Below, in pieces: positions 1 through 6,115 of a stretch of 11,933 nucleotides of DNA. Position 1 is the first letter of the stretch. Every line of letters begins with the position of its first letter. The notes under the pieces were generated by a model. It saw only the letters and a list, made by a program, of their open reading frames with translations. It was not told where the DNA came from and did no database searches. Made by a program: the position numbers and the translations under genes. The DNA comes from JBKEAD01 sp047973165 (GTDB lineage: Bacteria > Verrucomicrobiota > Verrucomicrobiia > Chthoniobacterales > JBKEAD01), in contig JBKEBM010000075.1 in NCBI GenBank assembly GCA_047973165.1, positions 1 through 11,933 on the forward strand. Direction: 5' to 3'.

Positions 1-455
1 TCTTCCCGCGAAACGAAGAAGGCCTCCTCACCGGCCAATACTACATCCTCTACCTCCTGCTGGTCACAAAATTCACCGACATGGGTGCCTACTGCTTCGG
101 TGTCCTTTTAGGACGCCACAAATTCGCCCCGCACATCAGTCCCGCCAAAACCTGGGAAGGCATCATCGGTGCCCTCTTCACCGCCGTCGCCGGCAGCTAC
201 GGCCTCTACCTCCTGATTCCGGATAAACTCTCCGCACTCTCCTGGTATGACCTCCCCATCCTCGGCATCCTACTCGGCATCGTAGCCGTCGTCGGAGACC
301 TCGCCGAATCCATCATCAAACGCAGCACCAACGCAAAAGACTCCAGCCACGTCCTCCCCGGCATCGGCGGCACCCTCGACCTCATCGACAGCGTTCTCTT
401 CACCGCGCCCGTCTTCTTTTTCTACCTCCGCTTCGTCTCCAAAGTCGGGCTCTGA
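1..455 (+). CDS. cdsA: Phosphatidate cytidylyltransferase, C-terminal part (5' end outside window)
   Basis: CdsA makes CDP-diacylglycerol from phosphatidic acid and CTP at the inner membrane, the precursor of the phospholipids. The reading frame is open from base 3 with no start in the window, so this is the last ~150 residues of a protein usually 260-300 residues long. The frame contains the family signature TKFTDMGAYCFGVLLG, then HISPAKTWEG, hydrophobic membrane segments, and the C-terminal signature SIIKRSTNAKDSSHVLPGIGG followed by TLDLIDS. The basic KR, the KD pair and both final aspartates are kept, but the usual HGG..DR.D reads IGG..DL.D (His to Ile, Arg to Leu). I believe similar variants occur in PVC bacteria, so this need not mean inactivity. 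The stop lies 11 bp before the dxr start, which suggests a shared transcript. Identity is confident; substrate follows from the family. Confidence 0.92.
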   Translation, partial: FPRNEEGLLTGQYYILYLLLVTKFTDMGAYCFGVLLGRHKFAPHISPAKTWEGIIGALFTAVAGSYGLYLLIPDKLSALSWYDLPILGILLGIVAVVGDLAESIIKRSTNAKDSSHVLPGIGGTLDLIDSVLFTAPVFFFYLRFVSKVGL

Positions 456-466
456 TAAAAAAACGC

Positions 467-1639
467 ATGCCCGAAACAGCAAAACGAACCAAACGCATCG
501 TCATCCTCGGCGCATCCGGCTCCATCGGCCAAAGTGCCCAAAAAATCATCCGCCAGCTCTCCCCCCGCTTCCAACTCCTCGGCGCATCCTGCCACAGTAG
601 CACGCAAGTATTGGAAAAAATAACCCACGAGTTTACCCCCGCCGTCGTCTGCCTCTCCGACACCACGGCTCCCAACCCCAGCCTCCCCGCAAACACCCGC
701 CTCCTCCGCGGCTCCGACGGCCTCGAAGAACTCGCCACCCTCCCCGAAGCCGACCTCATCCTCATCTCCATCATCGGCATCGGCGGCCTGCGCCCCGCCC
801 TCGCTGCCATCGAAGCAGGAAAAGACATCGCCGTAGCCAGCAAAGAAATCCTCGTCATGGCCGGTGGCATCGTCATGTCCCGCGCAAAAGAACGCGGCGT
901 AAAAGTCCTCCCCGTTGACAGCGAACACAACGCCATCTTCCAGTGCCTCGACGGTAAAAATAAAGCAACCACCGATATCAGCCGCCTCATCCTAACCTGC
1001 TCCGGCGGCCCCTTCCGCCAACTCCCCGCCGAAAAACTCCAACACGTCACCCCCGCCCAGGCACTCAAACACCCCACCTGGAAAATGGGCACAAAAATCA
1101 CCATCGACTCCGCCACCCTCTTCAACAAAGGCCTCGAAATGCTCGAAGCCCACTGGCTCTTCGACACCCCCATGTCACGTATCGAAGCCATCATCCACCC
1201 CCAAAGCATCATCCACTCCCTGGTCGAATTCATCGACGGCTCTCTCCTCGCACAGCTCTCGCACACCGACATGGCCTTCCCCATCCAGTACGCCTTCACC
1301 TGGCCCGAACGCATCCCCGGCACCCTCCCCTCCCTCGACCTCGCCAGGCTCGCCACCCTCGAATTCTCCGCCCCACGCCACGACGCCTTCCCCGCCCTTC
1401 GCCTCGCTCACGAAGCCGGCACAAAAGGCGGATCCTTTCCCGCCGTCCTCAACGCCGCAAACGAAATCGCCGTAGCCGCCTTCCTCGACAACAAAATTCC
1501 CTTCCCCGACATCTGGCGTATCGTCGAAAAAACCCTCCCCCTCACCGCCCACGCCGACGCAAAAACCCTCGACCAACTCATCCGCGACGACCAGGCCGCC
1601 CGCAAAGCCGCAAGCGAACTTATTCACTCTACTACCTAA
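467..1639 (+). CDS. dxr: 1-deoxy-D-xylulose 5-phosphate reductoisomerase
   Basis: Dxr (IspC) is a cytoplasmic NADPH- and Mn/Mg-dependent enzyme converting DXP to 2-C-methyl-D-erythritol 4-phosphate, the committed step of the MEP isoprenoid pathway. At 390 residues it has normal full length. Visible landmarks: NADPH fold GASGSIG at 15-21; ASKEILV at 124-130; metal ligands in PVDSEHNAIFQ (Asp151, Glu153, Glu224) with Ser152; substrate-phosphate residues Ser179 (SGGPFR), Ser215, Asn220 and Lys221 in DSATLFNKGLE; the flexible-loop HPTWKMG at 202-208; and IHPQSIIHSLVEF at 243-255. All key residues are present, so it should be active. The ATG at 467 puts the Rossmann motif about 14 residues in, as expected. 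No Shine-Dalgarno sequence precedes it (ATAAAAAAACGC). It follows cdsA closely, as in many envelope gene clusters; the rseP protease gene often found next is not here. Confidence 0.97.
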   Translation: MPETAKRTKRIVILGASGSIGQSAQKIIRQLSPRFQLLGASCHSSTQVLEKITHEFTPAVVCLSDTTAPNPSLPANTRLLRGSDGLEELATLPEADLILISIIGIGGLRPALAAIEAGKDIAVASKEILVMAGGIVMSRAKERGVKVLPVDSEHNAIFQCLDGKNKATTDISRLILTCSGGPFRQLPAEKLQHVTPAQALKHPTWKMGTKITIDSATLFNKGLEMLEAHWLFDTPMSRIEAIIHPQSIIHSLVEFIDGSLLAQLSHTDMAFPIQYAFTWPERIPGTLPSLDLARLATLEFSAPRHDAFPALRLAHEAGTKGGSFPAVLNAANEIAVAAFLDNKIPFPDIWRIVEKTLPLTAHADAKTLDQLIRDDQAARKAASELIHSTT

Positions 1640-2139
1640 TCGAAACAAAATTCAGCCTGCTACATTATTTCAGCAACCAAAAAGATCACCTCCACAGGCA
1701 AAACCTGGACGATTATTACTCCAATCTACTTAATTGGGAAGGAATCGAACCCACCCCCCTCGTTCACGCATGGCCACTCCGACTACATAAATCTGTTGAA
1801 GCTGATATCGTATCAGCCACTATATCTTCAGGCGTCAAGGGAACAAATTGCCCAATCAAACCGGAAACTTTGGAGATTAAAGCCAGCAGCAATTGAAACC
1901 CTGCTGACTCCAACAGGCGAGTTCTCACATCCTCCTCAACCAGGCTAAAAAATCAGTTCACAGCAAAGATTCATCACCTCCTTTTAACTATTCTTTACAC
2001 ACCCTCCACCTCATATGCCGCTACCGATGCTATTCGCCTCGACTTCCTTGAACCCTCGACTAGCGTAAACGTCAGGCTTGGAAGCCTCTGTCAATCATAA
2101 GATTCTCTCTACCAGATCGCACCACTCCAAGGTTACCTA
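1640..2139. other. Gene-free, debris-like stretch between dxr and the methyltransferase
   Basis: About 500 bp with no convincing gene on either strand and a base composition visibly richer in A+T than dxr. It holds a perfect 7-bp hairpin at 1801-1817. On the minus strand it has a match to the conserved tRNA T-arm (GGTTCGATTCC, 1741-1751), with a tRNA-like D-arm string opposite 1774-1785. A short palindrome AGGCTTGGAAGCCT lies at 2074-2087. I could not fold a complete tRNA from it. It is best read as eroded DNA at the left edge of an inserted or rearranged segment. No convincing terminator for dxr was found. Confidence 0.5.
1801..1817. repeat. Perfect 7-bp inverted repeat (hairpin)
   Basis: GCTGATA-TCG-TATCAGC is a perfect 7-bp stem with a 3-base loop. 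It is not followed by a T-run on either strand, so it is not a typical intrinsic terminator. Its role is unknown and it could be a chance palindrome in eroded DNA. Confidence 0.5.
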
Positions 2140-3375
2140 ATGCAAAAAAACGAAAGTCGAACGATTTTAAACACTTCGGAAAAACTTCATTATGAGCTTC
2201 GCTCATTCTTCGAGTTCAATCGTTCTACAGGCACAGAAGAAAGACACTTCGCTGACCTGCGATTACCGATTTACGAAAACGAATTTTGGACATCCAAACA
2301 ACGAAGTGGACATTCATTGCATGAGATATCGTATCGAGCCTGTTACAAGCCTCAGCTTCCAGGCTTTTTCATCGACCGTTTCTGCGAGATCGGCGATGTC
2401 GTTTACGATCCGTTCATGGGCAGAGGAACAACACTCATTGAGGCACAACTAAAAGGATGCCGTGCTATTGGAAATGACGCAAATCCACTTTCCAAAATTC
2501 TCACTGCCCCGCGCCTGACCCCTCCAACAATCCAAATGGTTGAACAGCGACTTGAAGATATTCAGCTATCGAAGCCGAAAAAAATTAATACCGATCTTCT
2601 CGTCTTCTTTTCTCCTCAAACTCTTAACGAACTTTATGGCTGGCGCACTTACTTTCGTAACCGAAAAGAAGAAGAATTGTTCGATAAGATTGATGAATGG
2701 ATTCAGATGGTTGCCTGTAACCGTCTGACCGGTCACTCCAAAGGATTTTTCTCAGTTTACACGTTGCCACCAAACCAGGCAGCCTCATTAAAGGCCCAAA
2801 AGCGAATAAACGAAAAGAGAAGGCAGGCTCCCGACTACCGCGATACAAAAGCACTCATACTAAAGAAGACGAAGCAGTTGCTACGCCATTCGCTTCCTTC
2901 AAATTACGATCATAATAATTTTAAGCTTATTTGCGAATCAGCCGATTCAACGCATTCTATCCCGGCGGGTTCAGTAAAGCTTGTCGTCACGTCGCCACCA
3001 TTTTTGGATACAGTAGACTATGTCGGAGACAACTGGCTAAGAATGTGGTTTTGCGAAATTGAGATTGATCCAAAACGCATCTGGCAAATTAAATCTCTCG
3101 AAGATTGGGTAGCCCGTATGACTGGTGTACTTAGAGAACTGAAAAGAGTTCTTCAACCTGGAGGAATCGTTATTTTTGAGGTCGGCGAGGTACGCAATGG
3201 TATTCTTTTTCTGGAAAACGAAATTGTAAAAGCAGGTTTTAAGGCGGGGCTTATTCCTGAATGCATTATGATCAACTCTCAGAATTTTACAAAAACCGCA
3301 AACTGTTGGGGGATATCTAACAATAAGAAAGGTACCAACAGTAATCGAATCATCATTCTAAAAAAGAAGAGCTAA
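2140..3375 (+). CDS. Orphan site-specific DNA methyltransferase (N4-cytosine/N6-adenine amino-MTase family)
   Basis: This is an S-adenosylmethionine-dependent DNA methyltransferase of 411 residues. A motif X-like segment (SLHEISYRACYKPQLPGFF, about 59-77) precedes the AdoMet-binding motif I VYDPFMGRGTTLIEA (88-102) and the NDANP acidic turn (112-116). A central region with CNRLTGHSKGFFSVYTLPPN (193-212) may serve target recognition. The catalytic motif IV is TSPPF (284-288), followed by DTVDYVGDNWLRMWF and the late strand GGIVIFEVGEV (341-351). The order I then IV suggests an alpha-like arrangement. The S/T-P-P-F/Y form is more common in N4-cytosine enzymes, but N6-adenine cannot be excluded. 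No restriction endonuclease is adjacent, so it looks solitary (regulatory, defence remnant, or phage-protective). AAGG lies 7 bases before the ATG, unlike the SD-less core genes, and the codons are less GC-rich, which suggests horizontal acquisition. Confidence 0.85.
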   Translation: MQKNESRTILNTSEKLHYELRSFFEFNRSTGTEERHFADLRLPIYENEFWTSKQRSGHSLHEISYRACYKPQLPGFFIDRFCEIGDVVYDPFMGRGTTLIEAQLKGCRAIGNDANPLSKILTAPRLTPPTIQMVEQRLEDIQLSKPKKINTDLLVFFSPQTLNELYGWRTYFRNRKEEELFDKIDEWIQMVACNRLTGHSKGFFSVYTLPPNQAASLKAQKRINEKRRQAPDYRDTKALILKKTKQLLRHSLPSNYDHNNFKLICESADSTHSIPAGSVKLVVTSPPFLDTVDYVGDNWLRMWFCEIEIDPKRIWQIKSLEDWVARMTGVLRELKRVLQPGGIVIFEVGEVRNGILFLENEIVKAGFKAGLIPECIMINSQNFTKTANCWGISNNKKGTNSNRIIILKKKS

Positions 3376-3514
3376 CCAGAAATAAAAAACAGGTAGTATA
3401 ATGCTCTCCTGGCAATAACCCCATGATTACAAAGTGCACATACTAAAAAAGGTGACGGTAAGCCTTTGGGATACCTCCATCAGTATTCCGAGCACTAACC
3501 CTGGAAAGAAAAAA

Positions 3515-4072
3515 TTACTTTCGACACGAACAACGATTTGCCACAAGCAAAGTCGAAAAAAACACGGGAAACATCAGAAAAGGCCAGTAAGAAAAAATCG
3601 GGGAAGACGGCGAAGCCAGCTCCACTGGTAAAATAAATTTTTCCCGACCGGATACTCCATCCACCTCAAGCTCGATTTGCCACAAACCACTTTTTTCCAG
3701 ACTGACCCACCCGCCATACAACAGGCGATTCGCTGCATGCTCCCGACTAAGTTCAAGCTCGTTTACCTGCTCAATCCGACAACACAGTGGCTTCCAACCC
3801 TCCTTTTTTTCATCCTCTTCGCTCGATAAATACCGGAACTTCACAAAGACTTTTGCATCTGAAAGAACTTCTTTTCTCCCACGCTCTTTCAATAAAATAC
3901 TAACCTCCAAAGGCCCGGCACGCAGCGGAGAAGGCCCCACAAATAAAGATACATCATACAACTCTCCCTGCCTTTTCGCCACAAGCAAACCTCCATCCGC
4001 ATAAACTCCAGAAATGCCTGCCAGCGATATCATCAACAGCATTACAAAATAAACTGAACACAGCATTCTCAT
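3515..4072 (-). CDS. Membrane-anchored FixH/YtkA-like extracytoplasmic protein
   Basis: A 185-residue protein of uncertain function. Residues 1-26 are a signal peptide: a hydrophobic stretch FVMLLMISLAGISG ending in a VYA-DG type cleavage site. The body contains YDVSLFVGPSPLRAGPLEVS (39-58), whose V-x-L-F-x-x-P-x-P-L-R-x-G pattern recalls small beta-sandwich proteins of the FixH/YtkA-like group. A later segment, EHAANRLLYGGWVSLEKSG, matches the second half of that fold as I remember it. A C-terminal hydrophobic helix (about 160-178) with a short Cys/Arg/Lys tail probably anchors it, with the domain facing the periplasm. It runs convergently toward the methyltransferase and stands alone: no cytochrome oxidase or copper genes are near, so function cannot be taken from context. 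The start could be Met1 (4072) or Met3 (4066); see the ribosome binding site entry. The family call rests on motif resemblance only. Confidence 0.6.
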   Translation of the reverse strand: MRMLCSVYFVMLLMISLAGISGVYADGGLLVAKRQGELYDVSLFVGPSPLRAGPLEVSILLKERGRKEVLSDAKVFVKFRYLSSEEDEKKEGWKPLCCRIEQVNELELSREHAANRLLYGGWVSLEKSGLWQIELEVDGVSGREKFILPVELASPSSPIFSYWPFLMFPVFFSTLLVANRCSCRK

Positions 4073-4384
4073 CGCTCCCTAAAATATATCACCTCGTCTC
4101 ACAAGAGCACACCCGGAAATCTGCTTTTCGACAAAGAGACCGGACAAAATTTCAAATATCAGAGCCGACTGGAAAAAAGAAATTACAATTTTTTGTGCTA
4201 ACCAATCAAAAATTAACGTTAAAATCATCATTTAACAGCTCTCCTGAAAGCGAACTCCACAACCAATTCAGACAAATAAAAGACTCCAAAAAACTCCCCC
4301 TGAAAACCCTTTTGATCTTAGTCCCACAGCACCTTGACTTTACGAAAATTACGCAACTGGTAGCTCGAAGTTTTAACTAAAAAA
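4073..4384. other. AT-rich intergenic region upstream of the nrd control region
   Basis: About 310 bp between the divergently oriented FixH/YtkA-like gene and the nrdB control region. A 61-codon frame at 4195-4380 is present, but its composition is biased and it has no start signal or recognisable motif. I see no RNA gene, repeat or convincing promoter here apart from the boxes that follow. Confidence 0.5.
4075..4080 (-). promoter_or_regulatory. Ribosome binding site of the FixH/YtkA-like gene, favouring Met3
   Basis: AGGGAG on the minus strand lies only 2 bases before the first ATG (4072) but 8 bases before a second in-frame ATG (4066). Normal spacing therefore favours initiation at Met3, which shortens the signal peptide by two residues without changing the prediction. 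Confidence 0.5.
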
Positions 4385-4400
4385 CCACAATATCTTGTGG
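4385..4400. promoter_or_regulatory. NrdR box 1
   Basis: CCACAATATCTTGTGG is a 16-bp palindrome (6-bp arms CCACAA/TTGTGG around TATC). It matches about 13 of 16 positions of the NrdR box consensus as I recall it (ACACAATATATTGTGT type). NrdR is a zinc-finger/ATP-cone repressor of ribonucleotide reductase genes. This box overlaps the proposed -35 element of the nrdB promoter. Confidence 0.8.
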
Positions 4401-4422
4401 CTGGAATATTTTTTACTACAAT
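4395..4422 (+). promoter_or_regulatory. Candidate sigma70-type promoter for nrdB(-nrdA)
   Basis: TTGTGG (4395-4400, -35) and TACAAT (4417-4422, -10) are separated by 16 bp. This predicts a start near 4429 and a leader of about 160 nt before nrdB. The -35 lies within NrdR box 1 and the -10 within NrdR box 2, so bound NrdR would block RNA polymerase. A TTGACA at 4436-4441 has no good -10 after it. Confidence 0.6.
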
Positions 4423-4431
4423 ATAGCGTAT
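4416..4431. promoter_or_regulatory. NrdR box 2
   Basis: CTACAATATAGCGTAT is a weaker copy: it shares ACAATAT with box 1, matches about 11 of 16 consensus positions and is palindromic at 5 of 8 pairs. Its start is 31 bp from that of box 1, about three helical turns, which is the known spacing of paired NrdR sites. Its right end runs into a tandem TATAGCG-TATAGCG (4422-4435). Confidence 0.7.
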
Positions 4432-4591
4432 AGCGTTGACAAAATACGTTTCGTCGAGCAGTCTCGCATTTCGGCTCAAAATTTATTTTGGCTTCCCTGT
4501 TTTCAAACACAACGCACAGGATATTTCTGATCGTTTTTTTGAATCTTCAACGAGCACTTTTCAAACCTTAAATTTTACAACTTCTCCAACC

Positions 4592-5683
4592 ATGGCCACA
4601 ACAGAAATCAAACTCGGCAACCGCACCTTTATTCTCGACAAAACAAAAGCCGAAGAAGCCTTCGCTGCCAAAAAAGTCATCAACGGCAAAGAGACGATGT
4701 TTTTCAACATCCTCCCGCTCAAATACCAGTGGGCCTACGACCTCTACAAAACGATGAAGTCCAACCACTGGGAGCCCGAAGAAATCACAATGCAAAAAGA
4801 CGTCGAACAGTGGCGCTCCACCTCCGACATCACCGACGTCGATCGCTGGATCATCAAAATGGCCATCGGCTACTTCTCTGCTGCCGAAGGCATTGTCGGC
4901 GACAACATCATCCACGTCGTTCGCGAACTCGTCACTGCCCCCGAGCTGAAACTCGTCCTCGGGCGTCACGCTCACGAAGAAAACATCCACGCAGACTCAC
5001 TCGTTTACATGATCTCCTCGCTCGGTATCAACCCGCATGAATGCGAAGCCATGTTCGAAGACATCGAATCCATCAAAAAGAAAACGGCCTACAACGTCTC
5101 CAACTCCCGCGAGCTGCGCACCGGTGTGGACATGACCCTCACCGAAAACAAACAAGCCCTCGCCAAAAACATGTTCCTCTTCGGCCAGTGTATGGAAGGC
5201 ACTCAGTTTTACGGCCTCTTCGGCATGGTTCTCAGCCTTTATCGACAAAACAAATTCCCCGGTATCGGCCAGATGTTCCGTTACACTCTGCGCGACGAAT
5301 CCAATCACATCGAGCTTCTCCGCAACCTCCTCATGGACCTCGCCGATGAAAACCCCGACATCTGGACCGCCGAATTTAAAGAAGACCTCCGCCAGACCAT
5401 GGCCGAAGGCATCAGCCTCGAAAAAGAATTCATCCGCGACTGTCTCCCCGTCGCCGGCCTGGGTCTCAACGCCGCCGAATTCGAACAATACATCGACTAC
5501 ATCGCCGACCGCCGCCTCACCTCCTGTGGTCTCACTCCGCTCTGCGAAACCACCCCCTCCAACCCCTTCCCCTGGCTCGCCGAAATGATGGACATCAAAA
5601 AAGAGCAAAACTTCTTCGAAGGTCGTGTCACCGAATACCAAAAAGCCTCCGCCCTCGGCGAAGTAAACGACGATGATTTATAA
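4592..5683 (+). CDS. nrdB: Class I ribonucleotide reductase small subunit, class Ic-like (no radical tyrosine)
   Basis: The radical-generating subunit of class I ribonucleotide reductase, working with NrdA to reduce ribonucleotides to deoxyribonucleotides in the cytoplasm. The 363-residue ferritin-like protein has all six metal ligands: Glu99 (FSAAEGIVG), Glu130 and His133 (HEENIH), Glu202 (CMEGTQFYG), Glu236 and His239 (RDESNH). The position of the E. coli radical Tyr122 is Leu137 (HADSL), and the first ligand is Glu rather than Asp. Both traits match Chlamydia trachomatis class Ic, which has Phe there and a Mn/Fe cofactor. Electron-transfer residues Trp60, Tyr139 and C-terminal Tyr349 (VTEYQ) are kept, and the acidic tail GEVNDDDL fits NrdA docking. 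I chose ATG 4592: the homology begins there, although the frame is open back to a TTG at 4436. No Shine-Dalgarno sequence is present. Two NrdR boxes lie upstream. nrdB comes before nrdA, with an eroded gene between. Confidence 0.95.
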   Translation: MATTEIKLGNRTFILDKTKAEEAFAAKKVINGKETMFFNILPLKYQWAYDLYKTMKSNHWEPEEITMQKDVEQWRSTSDITDVDRWIIKMAIGYFSAAEGIVGDNIIHVVRELVTAPELKLVLGRHAHEENIHADSLVYMISSLGINPHECEAMFEDIESIKKKTAYNVSNSRELRTGVDMTLTENKQALAKNMFLFGQCMEGTQFYGLFGMVLSLYRQNKFPGIGQMFRYTLRDESNHIELLRNLLMDLADENPDIWTAEFKEDLRQTMAEGISLEKEFIRDCLPVAGLGLNAAEFEQYIDYIADRRLTSCGLTPLCETTPSNPFPWLAEMMDIKKEQNFFEGRVTEYQKASALGEVNDDDL

Positions 5684-5686
5684 CGA

Positions 5687-5707
5687 AGTTTGTCAGTGTT
5701 CAGGTTT
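5687..5707. repeat. Left inverted repeat flanking the IVP pseudogene
   Basis: AGTTTGTCAGTGTTCAGGTTT is the inverted partner of 6077-6096. The two share a perfect 9-bp core (AGTGTTCAG/CTGAACACT, 5695-5703 and 6081-6089), and about 18 of 21 positions match if one single-base gap is allowed. The left copy begins 3 bp after the nrdB stop. I infer that the pair marks the ends of an inserted unit; no target-site duplication was found. Confidence 0.55.
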
Positions 5708-5744
5708 GGCCGATAATTTCCCGTCTTTTTAAAGAACGACTTCA

Positions 5745-6063
5745 ATGCTTAAGATTTTTGAAGACCTTGATGTTTGGAAACGAGCCTCTCAGCTCGCCGT
5801 CGACATTTGTGTCGCCACGAAACCCATCAGAGATTTCTCTCTCAAAGACCAACTCCGGCGTGCCTCCATCTCCATCCCTTCAAACATTGCCAAAGGCTCC
5901 TGCAGCGAATTCCGAACCCAACTCTACATCAGTTGACCGCATAAACCAATCCCTAAACACCCCACCTCTCACCAACTCCCATTAAATGATCCAGGAAACC
6001 CGCGAAATCTTCGCCATACTCCAGGACCTGATCCAAAGCATCCAAAAACGGCTACCCAAATAA
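5745..6063 (+). pseudogene. Decayed four-helix-bundle protein gene (IVP / S23 rRNA intervening-sequence protein family)
   Basis: The intact family is about 115-130 residues, forms a four-helix bundle, and is encoded in rRNA intervening sequences or free-standing loci; its role is poorly known. The frame from ATG 5745 gives the family's N-terminus (FEDLDVWKRASQLAVD, then LKDQLRRASISIPSNIA). It jumps straight to KGSCSEFRTQLYIS, which in intact members follows about 20 residues later, and ends at a TGA (5934-5936). The last helix is still legible in another frame at 5986-6063 (MIQETREIFAILQDLIQSIQ). So there is an in-frame internal deletion, a stop, and a frame change with further loss. Inverted repeats flank it, and it sits between nrdB and nrdA in the same direction. 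A short residual peptide could be made, but a working bundle is unlikely. The deletion is inferred from recalled family sequence, not from an alignment. Confidence 0.75.
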
Positions 6064-6076
6064 AAAACCCCCACTG

Positions 6077-6096
6077 AAAACTGAACACTAAAAACT
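6077..6096. repeat. Right inverted repeat flanking the IVP pseudogene
   Basis: AAAACTGAACACTAAAAACT is the inverted counterpart of 5687-5707, 14 bp after the last readable IVP codon and 19 bp before the nrdA start. The surrounding ACTGAAAACTGAACACTAAA is internally repetitive (ACTGAAA/ACTGAACACT), a simple-repeat style I associate with the flanks of such genes, though I cannot verify that here. Confidence 0.55.
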
Positions 6097-6115
6097 AACA
6101 GACTTTAACCCACCC

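Noticed and set aside
400..1356. 318-codon open frame on the minus strand opposite dxr
   Set aside because: It is an antisense shadow produced by the C-ending codons of dxr; the + strand has an unmistakable full-length Dxr. Similar long antisense frames opposite nrdB and nrdA were rejected for the same reason.
1721..1810. Complete tRNA gene on the minus strand
   Set aside because: The T-arm core is present, but its stem is mismatched, no acceptor stem pairs, and the anticodon arm space is too short. It is kept only as a possible relic.
3434..3631. 65-codon Lys/Arg-rich frame on the + strand
   Set aside because: Its 3' half overlaps the antisense FixH/YtkA-like gene, and it shows no start signal or recognisable domain.
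4195..4380. 61-codon frame upstream of the nrd control region
   Set aside because: It has biased composition, no ribosome binding site, no motif, and ends directly before the NrdR box.
4436..4591. N-terminal extension of NrdB from a TTG start
   Set aside because: There is no family similarity in the extra 52 residues, and NrdB homology begins at the ATG at 4592. It overlaps the predicted leader right after the NrdR boxes.
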